A stretch of 64,000 nt of DNA, taken from NCBI RefSeq assembly GCF_009720365.1, contig NZ_ML769316.1:400228-464227 (forward strand), given 5' to 3'. This DNA is from Catellatospora paridis. GTDB taxonomy: Bacteria; Actinomycetota; Actinomycetes; Mycobacteriales; Micromonosporaceae. The notes under the pieces were generated by a model that was given only the letters and a program-made list of their open reading frames with translations, searched no databases and was not told the DNA's origin. A program made the translations under genes and the position numbers. Of this stretch, positions 9,002-16,556 are shown one piece after another; position 1 is the first letter of the stretch, and each line of letters starts with the position of its first letter.

Positions 9002-9597
9002 GGCGCGGCCACCTTCGCGACGCCGACCATGGCGTCGCGGGTGATGAGCGGGACGAGTTCCTCCTCGCTCAGGTGCTCGGTGCCGGCGGGCCGCTCGGGC
9101 AGCACGAGCCAGCGGACCTCGCTCGTGGAGTCGCGGACCGTGATCTGGACGTCGTCGCCGAGTTCGAGGCCCATCTCGGCGAGGACGGTGCGGGGCTCGC
9201 GGACCATGCGGGCGCGGTAGGCGGGGTCCTTGTACCAGCTCGGCGGGAGGCCCAGCACCGGCCACGGGTAGCAGGAGCACAGGGTGCAGACCACGACGTT
9301 GTGGGTGGCGGGGGTGTTCTCGACGACGACGATGTGTTCGCCCTGGGAGCCGCCGAAGCCGAGTTCCTTGATGGCCGCGGTGCCCTCCGCCAGCAGCCGC
9401 CTGCGGTAGTCGGGGTCGGTCCAGGCCCTGGCGACGACCTTGGCGCCGTTGAGCGGACCCACGTTGGTCTCGTAGTTGGCGATGAACGCGTCCACCATCC
9501 TGGGGTCGACCAGGCCCCGTTCGACGAGGAGCTGTTCGAGTGCCGCGGTGCGCAGGGCCGCGGAGGGGGCTCGGTCTGCACCGCCGGCGGCCGTCAT
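8998..9597 (-). CDS. nthA: Nitrile hydratase alpha subunit, cobalt type
   Basis: This is the 199-residue alpha subunit of nitrile hydratase, which hydrates nitriles to amides in the cytoplasm. The metal claw VCTLCSCY has Cys104, Cys107 and Cys109. Thr after the first Cys (CTLCSC) is characteristic of cobalt enzymes, while iron enzymes carry CSLCSC. The following [13 protein letters not shown] segment is also conserved. Its ATG overlaps the beta stop as ATGA, and its stop overlaps the accessory gene start. The beta-alpha-accessory order is typical of cobalt enzymes. No amidase, aldoxime dehydratase or cobalt transporter is encoded nearby. Confidence 0.93.
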   Translation of the reverse strand: MTAAGGADRAPSAALRTAALEQLLVERGLVDPRMVDAFIANYETNVGPLNGAKVVARAWTDPDYRRRLLAEGTAAIKELGFGGSQGEHIVVVENTPATHNVVVCTLCSCYPWPVLGLPPSWYKDPAYRARMVREPRTVLAEMGLELGDDVQITVRDSTSEVRWLVLPERPAGTEHLSEEELVPLITRDAMVGVAKVAAP

Positions 9598-10265
9598 GAG
9601 CCGGCCTCCAGGTAGTTCTCGAACAGTTCCACGGTGACGGCGAAGGAGTCGCCGTGCTCGCCCCACAGCTCGTGCGAGTCGAAACGTACGGAGTAGACGT
9701 ACTGGGGGTTCTCGCCCTGGAACTGGGCGTTGGTGTCGGGGAACACGGCGGCGGGCTGGACGACCTCGACGACGCCGACCTGTCCCCGGACGTATCCGGG
9801 CAGGCGGGTGGGCCCGGGCGGTGAGCTGTTCTTGGTGCGGACCCACTGGCCGACCGCGAAGGCGGGTGCGGCGTCGACGGTGCGCAGCGAGCCGGGTGCG
9901 GCCGGCCAGGCGGGCGCCGACGGGTCGGGTCGGGCGGGTTCGCCGGGCTGCTCGAAGTGTCCGTCGCGCAGGTCGCGGGCCCGTGCGTCGAGTTCGCCGG
10001 GGGCGAGCACGGCACCGTCGACGAGCATCAGTTCGGCGGCGTTGAGCCAGCGGCCGAAGTAGCCCTGGTCGAGGTAGGCGGCTCGGTCCAGGCGGTCCTG
10101 CGCGTACCGGAACGCGTCGATGTTCCGCCCGGACAGCCGGATGGCCAGGATGGTCAGCGCGGTGGCCCGGCCCTGCCAGGGCTCGGGAAAGACCGGTTCA
10201 TCGGCCCTCGGCGGAGATACGGGACCCCATCCCGAGGTGCCTCCCAGGTCGGCGATGCCATCCAC
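9594..10265 (-). CDS. nthB: Nitrile hydratase beta subunit
   Basis: This is the 223-residue beta subunit that pairs with the alpha subunit encoded downstream. It starts [16 protein letters not shown], the signature N-terminus of the family. It ends with the SH3-like barrel ([36 protein letters not shown]). The start is GTG with GAGGAG about 8 bases upstream. It is the first gene of a three-gene coupled operon; the promoter should lie in 10266-10450. Confidence 0.93.
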   Translation of the reverse strand: MDGIADLGGTSGWGPVSPPRADEPVFPEPWQGRATALTILAIRLSGRNIDAFRYAQDRLDRAAYLDQGYFGRWLNAAELMLVDGAVLAPGELDARARDLRDGHFEQPGEPARPDPSAPAWPAAPGSLRTVDAAPAFAVGQWVRTKNSSPPGPTRLPGYVRGQVGVVEVVQPAAVFPDTNAQFQGENPQYVYSVRFDSHELWGEHGDSFAVTVELFENYLEAGS

Positions 10266-10502
10266 GACGCGGCTCCTCGAATCGCTGCATAGCGGATCGG
10301 ATACTCAAAAGGGATTTTATCGGAGTTTTCCGTGTCCGGGCCTGTGGAGCGGGTGACCGATTCTCGGTCGATTCCCGGTCAAGAGGCGGTGAGAGTACAG
10401 TTCAGGCAGATCACCTGATCCGTTTCACGCCCATGGCGTTTCTGGCACTCACTTGCAGACCGTGCTGGTCGAACCGCTCGTCGAGCTTGTGAGGGAGCCA
10501 CC

Positions 10503-10703
10503 GTGCCTGACAATTCCGCCCCGACCGCCAAAGCAGGGGTCAAGACAGTCGACAAGGCGAGGATCCTGGCCGCGCTGCGTGACAAGGGTCAGGACGGGCG
10601 GGCTGATTTCGTCGATCGGCAGCTACCCGAGACCATCGATGTCGCGTCGAACGCCGGCCTGCTGAGGACCCTCGGAATCGACGTCGCCGAGTTCACCTCC
10701 TGA
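10503..10703 (+). CDS. Small hypothetical protein, 66 residues
   Basis: This small soluble protein has the sequence MPDNSAPTAKAG followed by a charged helix (VDKARILAALRDKGQDG) and an acidic C-terminus. The start is GTG with GAGGGAG about 6 bases upstream, and codon third positions are mostly G or C, both consistent with a real gene. I do not recognise a family. Its 3' end overlaps the 3' end of the convergent membrane-protein frame by 81 bp, so either that overlap is real or one annotation is too long. Confidence 0.55.
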   Translation: MPDNSAPTAKAGVKTVDKARILAALRDKGQDGRADFVDRQLPETIDVASNAGLLRTLGIDVAEFTS

Positions 10704-11651
10704 GCCAAGGCCTGCGGAGCCGACGGCCCCGTTCCTCCTTCCGTCGGCGGGCGGCTGCCAGAACAGGGCGGCCAGGCCGGGCAGGATCGCGCTCGGCACC
10801 GCCAGGAACACCACGTACTGCATCGGCCAGGCCAGGAACATCGTCAGCGGCAGGCCCCCTGGGAGCACCGGGCCGGGGAAATGGTCGTACGCCCAGTGCC
10901 AGTGCACGGCGTTGGGCACCTCGAACGCCACCGACACGACGGCCGCCGCCAGCGCGACGGCGGCGAACGGCACCCAGTACAGGCGTGCCGCGGCCGTCAC
11001 CAGCGCATCACTGAGCAGGGCCACCCCGGTGAAGGCCAGGACGGCGTAGCCGAACGGAGGGGCGGCCGGCGTCGGGCCCGTGACGTCGAACGTGAAGCCG
11101 CGCTGGGCGTACCACCGGATGGTCAGCAGGGCGAAGACCGCGAGCGCGGCCGCACCGACCGGCCAGAGCCGCACGGACCTGCGTACGGTCCGGCGGCGCG
11201 CGACGGCGTCGAGCACGGCCTTGGCCGCCAGGTAGCTCTCCACGATGAACAGCCAGTACAGCGCGAAGCCCGGCACGAGCACGAGCGCGTAGAACCAGGT
11301 CGTCCACCACGGGTAGTACCAGAGCCGGCCCAGCCACTGCGCGACGATCTCCAGCACGAGCCCGGCGACGACGCCGCAGGCGAGCAGCCGCAGCAGCAGC
11401 AACGGGTCCCGCACGACGAGGTCCCACAGGGACGTGCTGCCGAAGGCGTCGCAGATCCCTTCGGCGGCGACGATGGCCCCGCTCGCGAACAGCGCCGAGC
11501 AGAGACCCAGCACGACCACGGGCCCGGGCGGGAGCCCGAACAGGCGCTCCTGCGGCGGTGCGAACAACCACGCCGGGGCCACCACCTGCAAGCCGGACAA
11601 CGCCATCAGCACCGAGCCGATGCCGATCTTCAAGGCCGCCGCCCACCGCAC
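10623..11651 (-). CDS. Multi-pass membrane protein of unknown function
   Basis: This 342-residue integral membrane protein has about eight hydrophobic segments (for example LCSALFASGAIVAAEGI and WTTWFYALVLVPGFALYWLF). Many aromatic residues lie at the membrane edges, and conserved-looking HWHWAYDHFPGPVLP sits between late helices. I do not recognise a family and no catalytic motif is obvious. The GTG at 11651 has only a weak ribosome site (TGGAA), so the start is uncertain. The last 27 residues are polar, low in complexity and antisense to the small gene at 10503-10703. Confidence 0.7.
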   Translation of the reverse strand: MRWAAALKIGIGSVLMALSGLQVVAPAWLFAPPQERLFGLPPGPVVVLGLCSALFASGAIVAAEGICDAFGSTSLWDLVVRDPLLLLRLLACGVVAGLVLEIVAQWLGRLWYYPWWTTWFYALVLVPGFALYWLFIVESYLAAKAVLDAVARRRTVRRSVRLWPVGAAALAVFALLTIRWYAQRGFTFDVTGPTPAAPPFGYAVLAFTGVALLSDALVTAAARLYWVPFAAVALAAAVVSVAFEVPNAVHWHWAYDHFPGPVLPGGLPLTMFLAWPMQYVVFLAVPSAILPGLAALFWQPPADGRRNGAVGSAGLGSGGELGDVDSEGPQQAGVRRDIDGLG

Positions 11652-11730
11652 CGTTCCATTATCGCGGTGCCGCCGCGCGGCCGGGCAGCGTCACCGCAGG
11701 TCAGGGCCGTGTTCGAGACACGGCGTCAGG

Positions 11731-12903
11731 CTACGCCGAAAGCCCAGCCCGGCCCAACCACGCCTCGCCCTGGGCGACCCAGCCCGCGACGAGCACCAGG
11801 CCCGACGATCGGTGCCGGGCCACGAACCCGAACGGCCGGTCCAGCAGCAGCCGGACCTGCAGTGGCCGCCCGGAGGGCGCGCCTCCTGCACGCATGTCGA
11901 AGGCGGTGACCACCGCCGCCTCGAACCCGTCCGCGGTGAACGACGCCGTCAGGTCCTGCGCCGCCGCGCCGACGCCCAGCGGGAAGTCGCTCACGCCGGG
12001 CAGCCGCTGCGAGCTGAGGTCAGACACGGTACGCAGCCCGAACACGTCCGCGTGGGCGAGCAGATCGTGCGACGACGTCACGGTGAACCGGGGCAGGCTC
12101 GCCAGCAGTCGGGGCGTGTCGTCGTGGTCGTAGCCGGTGCCCACGGTGACGCCGGGTGCGGTGTCCGCCTCGGCGAACTGCGAGCCACGCCGCGACGGCA
12201 CGGCCGACGGGGCGTCCACGCCGGCGGCGAGCACCGCGGCGGCCGGGGCGTCGGGCAGGCCGATGACCAGGTCGACGTCGATGCCGTCGGCGCCCTCGAC
12301 GGTCAGCACGGTGACGGGACCGGCCGGGGTCTCGTACACGGCGAGCAGGTCCCGGTCGGCGGTGGTCCGGTGCAGGCCGGCCAGCCGCCGCCCGGACCAG
12401 GGGCCCGCCTCGGGGCGCAGCATGCCGTCGGCGAACGGTTCGATCCACCGGGTCCGGGCGACCAGCGCCGACGCCAGCACCAGCAGTGTCTCGGGGTCGA
12501 TGGTCAGCGGCATCCGGTCGAGCAGGCCGTCGGTCTGCTCGCGCACCCATGCGTCCAACACCGCCTGCTCGCCGAGCACACCCACGGCACCGGGCGGCAG
12601 GCTGTCGCTCCACTGTGGGCGAAGCTTCAGCTCGGGGTGGACCCAGGCGCCGATCGCGGCACGCAGCCCGGGTGTCGACTGGAGCAGCTCGACCAGGGCA
12701 GCGGCCCCTGCGGCAGCCTCGTCGGCGCTCAGCCCGACAGCGGACGTCAGTTCGTCACGGCCGTCGCCGCCGGCGGCCGGGGCCAGATAGGCCAGCAGCG
12801 GCCACACTCCCGCCCCGGACACGGCCACCGAGCCATCGGGGTCGATCGAGGCCACCCATCGCCGCGTCAGCGCGTTCGCGCCCGCCACCGCCGTCTTGAT
12901 CAC
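11731..12903 (-). CDS. Serpin-family protein
   Basis: This 390-residue protein has the length and order of a serpin, a suicide inhibitor of serine proteases. Recognisable pieces are LPRFTVTSSHDLLAHADVFG (beta-sheet A/helix region), FEAAVVTAFDMRAG (reactive-loop hinge) and the C-terminal DRPFGFVARHRSSGLVLVAG, which matches the DRPFxFxI-xxxTGxxLFxG signature. There is no signal peptide, so it appears cytoplasmic. The hinge lacks the run of small residues seen in strong inhibitors, so inhibitory activity is uncertain. It lies between two unrelated genes, and no protease is adjacent. Confidence 0.75.
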   Translation of the reverse strand: MIKTAVAGANALTRRWVASIDPDGSVAVSGAGVWPLLAYLAPAAGGDGRDELTSAVGLSADEAAAGAAALVELLQSTPGLRAAIGAWVHPELKLRPQWSDSLPPGAVGVLGEQAVLDAWVREQTDGLLDRMPLTIDPETLLVLASALVARTRWIEPFADGMLRPEAGPWSGRRLAGLHRTTADRDLLAVYETPAGPVTVLTVEGADGIDVDLVIGLPDAPAAAVLAAGVDAPSAVPSRRGSQFAEADTAPGVTVGTGYDHDDTPRLLASLPRFTVTSSHDLLAHADVFGLRTVSDLSSQRLPGVSDFPLGVGAAAQDLTASFTADGFEAAVVTAFDMRAGGAPSGRPLQVRLLLDRPFGFVARHRSSGLVLVAGWVAQGEAWLGRAGLSA

Positions 12904-13038
12904 GGCGCCACCCTATGTCCTGCCGGCAAGGCCCGTGGTCCCTCCACACCCGACTCGATGGGGCGCACGGTGGGCTAAACGGTCGCGGCTTGCGCAGCAG
13001 GAAGTGTCCTGGCGGGAGTGTGCTTGCCCGGGGCCGGG

Positions 13039-13644
13039 TCAGCGGACGCGGACCCGGCCGTCGGTGAAGCCCGCCAGCGCCTGGTCGATCGCCGAGACCG
13101 GCTGGCGCAGCACCCGCACTGCGGTCCGCAACCCTCTGACGCCCAGCACCTTGCGGTTCAGCACGCGCTGGACGTCCGGGTGCTCCAGGCCCGTCACTCC
13201 GGGCGAGCCGGGTCCGACGCCCGGGGCGAGCTCGACCACCAGGACCTGCTGGCCCAGTCGGCGCACCAGTCGCATGCCCTGCACAGCAGCCCACGGCAGG
13301 AAGATCGAGTCGGGTGCCGCGTCGATGCTGAGCCGCAACCCGGCCGCCGACAGGCGCATCGCCACGGGTGCGACGCCCTGGCCGGCCCACAGGGCGCGCA
13401 GCTCCCGGACCCTGCGCAGGCTCCGGGCGCCGGACGCGCCCAGGAGCACGGCGGGCACCGCGTTGATCAGGCCTAACGGGCCGGCGATGGCGAGCATGAC
13501 CGCGGCCAGGCCGGCGATCAGACCCGCTCCTACCAGGCCCACCCACGCCGAGGACGTCAGCGCCCGCAACGTCATGGTCCTGGCGCGCAGCACGGCGTCC
13601 TGGTCGACCTCGACCGTGAACTCATCGACAGTCCTGTACTCCAC
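13039..13644 (-). CDS. Membrane protein with PH-like domain
   Basis: This 201-residue protein has two adjacent hydrophobic segments at about residues 31-75 (WVGLVGAGLIAGLAAVMLAI and LINAVPAVLLGASG). A cytoplasmic domain resembling bacterial PH (YdbS/YcxB-type) folds follows, including LRLSIDAAPDSIFLPWAAVQ. The start is GTG. It appears to be a stand-alone gene; function unknown. The 135 bases between it and the serpin gene hold nothing I can name. Confidence 0.65.
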   Translation of the reverse strand: MEYRTVDEFTVEVDQDAVLRARTMTLRALTSSAWVGLVGAGLIAGLAAVMLAIAGPLGLINAVPAVLLGASGARSLRRVRELRALWAGQGVAPVAMRLSAAGLRLSIDAAPDSIFLPWAAVQGMRLVRRLGQQVLVVELAPGVGPGSPGVTGLEHPDVQRVLNRKVLGVRGLRTAVRVLRQPVSAIDQALAGFTDGRVRVR

Positions 13645-13744
13645 CGGCCCAGTGTCCCGGAAAGGGCGGGCGCGCGGAGACCCGCGAAACGGTCACCGTG
13701 CGGCGCACGACCATGCGAAGGAGGGCAGGTCGCGGCGACGGCTG

Positions 13745-14425
13745 TCACGAACCGGGGCTGACCAGGCCGCTCTCGTACGCGAAGATGACCGCCTGCACCC
13801 GGTCGCGCAGCTGGAGCTTGGCCAGGATCCGCGCGACGTGCGTCTTCACCGTCGCCTCACCGAGCTGCAACTGCGCGGCGAGCTCCGCGTTGGACAGTCC
13901 GCGGGCCAGCAGCACCAGCACCTCCCGCTCGCGGGCGGTCAGCGTCGGCAGCGCGCCGTGGTCCTCGCGTACGCCGGAGGTCGAGCTGAACCGGTCGACC
14001 AGCCGGCGGGTGATCGACGGGGCGAGCAGCGCATCGCCGTCGCGGACCAGCCGCACGGCGTGCACCAGGTGGTCCGGTGTCACGTCCTTGAGCAGGAAGC
14101 CGCTGGCCCCGGCACGTAGCGCCGCGTAAACGTACTCGTCGAGGTCGAACGTCGTCAGGATGATCACGCGGGTGGGCTCGCCGGCGGTGGTCGTCGCCCC
14201 GGTCGCCAGCAGGCGGCGGGTCGCCTCCAGGCCGTCCATGCCCGGCATGCGGATGTCCATCAGCACCACGTCCGGGCGCAGCCGCCGCACCGCCGCGAGC
14301 GCGGCCTCGCCGTCGCCGGCCTCCCCCACCACGTCGAGGCCCGCCGCGGCGAGGATCATCGTGAACCCGCTGCGGACCAGCGCCTGATCGTCGGCGACGA
14401 CGACTCTGACCTGCTGCTCGCTCAT
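13745..14425 (-). CDS. NarL/LuxR-family response regulator
   Basis: This 226-residue response regulator has a receiver domain with acidic pair Asp12-Asp13 and phosphoacceptor Asp57 (VVLMDIRMPGMDG). A C-terminal LuxR helix-turn-helix follows: LTAREREVLVLLARGLSNAE and TVKTHVARILAKLQLRD. Its ATG overlaps the kinase stop as ATGA. It is paired with the DesK-type kinase upstream and probably controls the divergent ABC exporter at 15876-18994, an arrangement seen often in actinobacteria. Confidence 0.93.
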   Translation of the reverse strand: MSEQQVRVVVADDQALVRSGFTMILAAAGLDVVGEAGDGEAALAAVRRLRPDVVLMDIRMPGMDGLEATRRLLATGATTTAGEPTRVIILTTFDLDEYVYAALRAGASGFLLKDVTPDHLVHAVRLVRDGDALLAPSITRRLVDRFSSTSGVREDHGALPTLTAREREVLVLLARGLSNAELAAQLQLGEATVKTHVARILAKLQLRDRVQAVIFAYESGLVSPGS

Positions 14426-15711
14426 GACAACGCCGGGATGCGGGCGGTCAGCCGGAACCCGCCGCCCGGCGCGGCGCCGGCCTGCAGCGTGCCGTCGTGC
14501 AGGCGCAGCCGCTCGCGCAGTCCGAGCAGGCCGCGCCCGGCTCCGGGGCCGCCGGGTTCGGCAGTAGGGACCTCGTTGCTCACCTCGACGAGCAGGTCGA
14601 CGCCGTCGCGGCGGATGTCCACCGCGGTGCGCGCACCGGGCGCGTGCCGCAGCGCGTTGGTCAGCCCCTCCTGCACCACCCGGTATGCGGTCAGGTCGAC
14701 GCCCTCGGGCACGTCCGCGCCGTCGCGGTGCAGCGTCACCGGCTGGCCCGCGGCGCGTACCGCGTCGACCAGGGTGTCGAGTTCGCGCAGGCCGGGCTGC
14801 GGGTGCAGGCGGTCGTCGACGGGCGCCATCAGGCCCAGCAGGTGGCGCAGTTCGGCCATCGCGGCCCGGCCGCTGTCCTCGATCGCCGACAGGGCGCCCG
14901 CCGCCAGGTCGGGCCGCCGGTCGATGACCTTCCCGGCCGCACCGGCCTGCACCACCATGACGCTGACGTGGTGGCTGACCACGTCGTGCAGCTCGCGGGC
15001 GATGCGCGCCCGCTCCTCGACGATCGCGGCGCGGGCCGTCGCCGCCTGTTCCAGCTCCAGCGCGGCGGCACGGCGGGCGGCCGCGTCGGCCCGCCCCCGG
15101 GCGTTGCGCAGCGCGAACGCGAACAGGCCCGCGGGCACAAGCACCGCGAACGGGCTGGCCCAACCGGGCATCTGCGGGATCGACTGGGCGAACAGGGTCG
15201 CGGAGACGATCGCCGAGACGACCAGCAGCGCCGCCGCCCACCGCACGGAGCGGCCGTACGCGACCGCCGAGTACGCGCAGATCAGGATCGCCACGAAGCC
15301 CGGCCAGAGCAGGCCGTCCTGGATCACGAACACGGCCCCGGCCGCGACGGCGAGCGCGGTCATCGGCCATTTGCGGCGCACCGCCACCATCGCCCCGGCG
15401 ATCATGTTGACGGCCAGCATGCCGACCGACGTCCCGTCACCCTCCTCGTGCGGGTGGAATCCTGGCGGCGGCATCGGCACGCGGCCCACGCCGGGCACGT
15501 CCGGGACCTCGGGGATCGGCGGGTACTGGGGCCGCAGGCCCATGCCGGGCAGATCGAGCTGCACCGGAGCGGCCGCGTCACCCCTCAGTCCACCGCTCGT
15601 CGCCGCCCAGACGATCCCGGCCACCACAAGCACCGCCGCGAGGGCGAAATCGGTCCGGGGCACTCCGAGGCGGTCGGGCAGGCGGCGCAGGTCTATCGGC
15701 ACGCCGCCCAT
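14422..15711 (-). CDS. Sensor histidine kinase, DesK/HisKA_3 type
   Basis: This 429-residue membrane kinase has a first membrane helix at about 22-40, then a Pro/Gly-rich extracytoplasmic stretch (about 50-90) with PPPGFHPHEEGDG. Four or five more membrane helices run to about residue 200. The phosphoacceptor is His242 in RELHDVVSHHVSVMVV. The C-terminal ATPase motifs include RVVQEGLTNALRHAPGA (N box) and GRGLLGLRERLRLHDG (G box). It phosphorylates the coupled response regulator. The His/Pro-rich external segment could sense metal or a cell-envelope signal, which is inference. Confidence 0.92.
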   Translation of the reverse strand: MGGVPIDLRRLPDRLGVPRTDFALAAVLVVAGIVWAATSGGLRGDAAAPVQLDLPGMGLRPQYPPIPEVPDVPGVGRVPMPPPGFHPHEEGDGTSVGMLAVNMIAGAMVAVRRKWPMTALAVAAGAVFVIQDGLLWPGFVAILICAYSAVAYGRSVRWAAALLVVSAIVSATLFAQSIPQMPGWASPFAVLVPAGLFAFALRNARGRADAAARRAAALELEQAATARAAIVEERARIARELHDVVSHHVSVMVVQAGAAGKVIDRRPDLAAGALSAIEDSGRAAMAELRHLLGLMAPVDDRLHPQPGLRELDTLVDAVRAAGQPVTLHRDGADVPEGVDLTAYRVVQEGLTNALRHAPGARTAVDIRRDGVDLLVEVSNEVPTAEPGGPGAGRGLLGLRERLRLHDGTLQAGAAPGGGFRLTARIPALS

Positions 15712-15875
15712 TGTGCCCAGGTCAGCCGCGGGCTGCGTCCGCCGTGATGACTACCCGCCTCATCATCGTGGTGGACGCCACCCCGCCAGGTTCGCCCCCG
15801 CGCCGGACGCGCCCGCGCACCGCCGCTTCCTACGGTCACCGGGTCCGATGTCCGACCCGGAAGGGGCCATTGACC

Positions 15876-16556
15876 ATGACCGAACTGATCCGCCTGCGTG
15901 ACGTGGCGAAAGCGTACGAAGCGGCCGGGCCGCCCGCCCTGGCGGGCGTCGACCTGACCGTGCACGCCGGGGAGGCCGTGGCGGTCATGGGCCCGTCCGG
16001 CAGCGGCAAGTCGACCCTGCTCAACGTCATCGCGGGCCTGGACCGGCCGACCGGCGGCAGCGTCGAGGTCGCCGGGGTGCGCGTGGACAAGCTGTCGGAG
16101 ACCGCGCTGGCCCGCTTCCGCAGCGCCCACATCGGCATCATCTTCCAGTTCTTCCACCTGCTCGACGAGATGACCGTGCGCGACAACGTGCTGCTGCCGG
16201 CCCGGCTGGCCGGAACCCGCCCCGCCCAGGCCCGTACGCGGGCCGACGAGCTGCTCGAACGGCTCGGCATCGCGGGCAAGGCCGACGAGTATCCGGCGCG
16301 GCTGTCCGGCGGGCAGCGCCAGCGCGTCGCCATCGCCCGCGCGCTGATGAACCGGCCCCAGCTGCTGCTGGCCGACGAACCCACCGGCGCCGTCGACCAG
16401 GAGGCCGCCGCGGGTGTACGCGACCTGTTGCACGAGCTGTCCGCCGACGGCCTGACCCTGCTGCTGGTCACCCACGACCCGCAGCTGGCCACGGCCGCGG
16501 GCCGACGGCTGATCACGATGCGCGACGGCCACGCCGCCGAGGCGGTGCCCGCATGA
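15876..16556 (+). CDS. ABC transporter ATPase, MacB/LolD type
   Basis: This 226-residue ATPase has Walker A GPSGSGKS, signature LSGGQRQRVAIARAL, Walker B LLLADEPTGAVD and the switch His in LLVTHDPQ. The FQFFHLLDEMTVRDNV Q-loop region is typical of the MacB/LolD/FtsE family, which powers mechanotransmission rather than simple uptake. I chose the ATG at 15876, with GGAAGGGG about 11 bases upstream, over an upstream in-frame start that adds a low-complexity leader. Its stop overlaps the permease start (ATGA). It is divergent from the two-component system. Confidence 0.93.
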   Translation: MTELIRLRDVAKAYEAAGPPALAGVDLTVHAGEAVAVMGPSGSGKSTLLNVIAGLDRPTGGSVEVAGVRVDKLSETALARFRSAHIGIIFQFFHLLDEMTVRDNVLLPARLAGTRPAQARTRADELLERLGIAGKADEYPARLSGGQRQRVAIARALMNRPQLLLADEPTGAVDQEAAAGVRDLLHELSADGLTLLLVTHDPQLATAAGRRLITMRDGHAAEAVPA

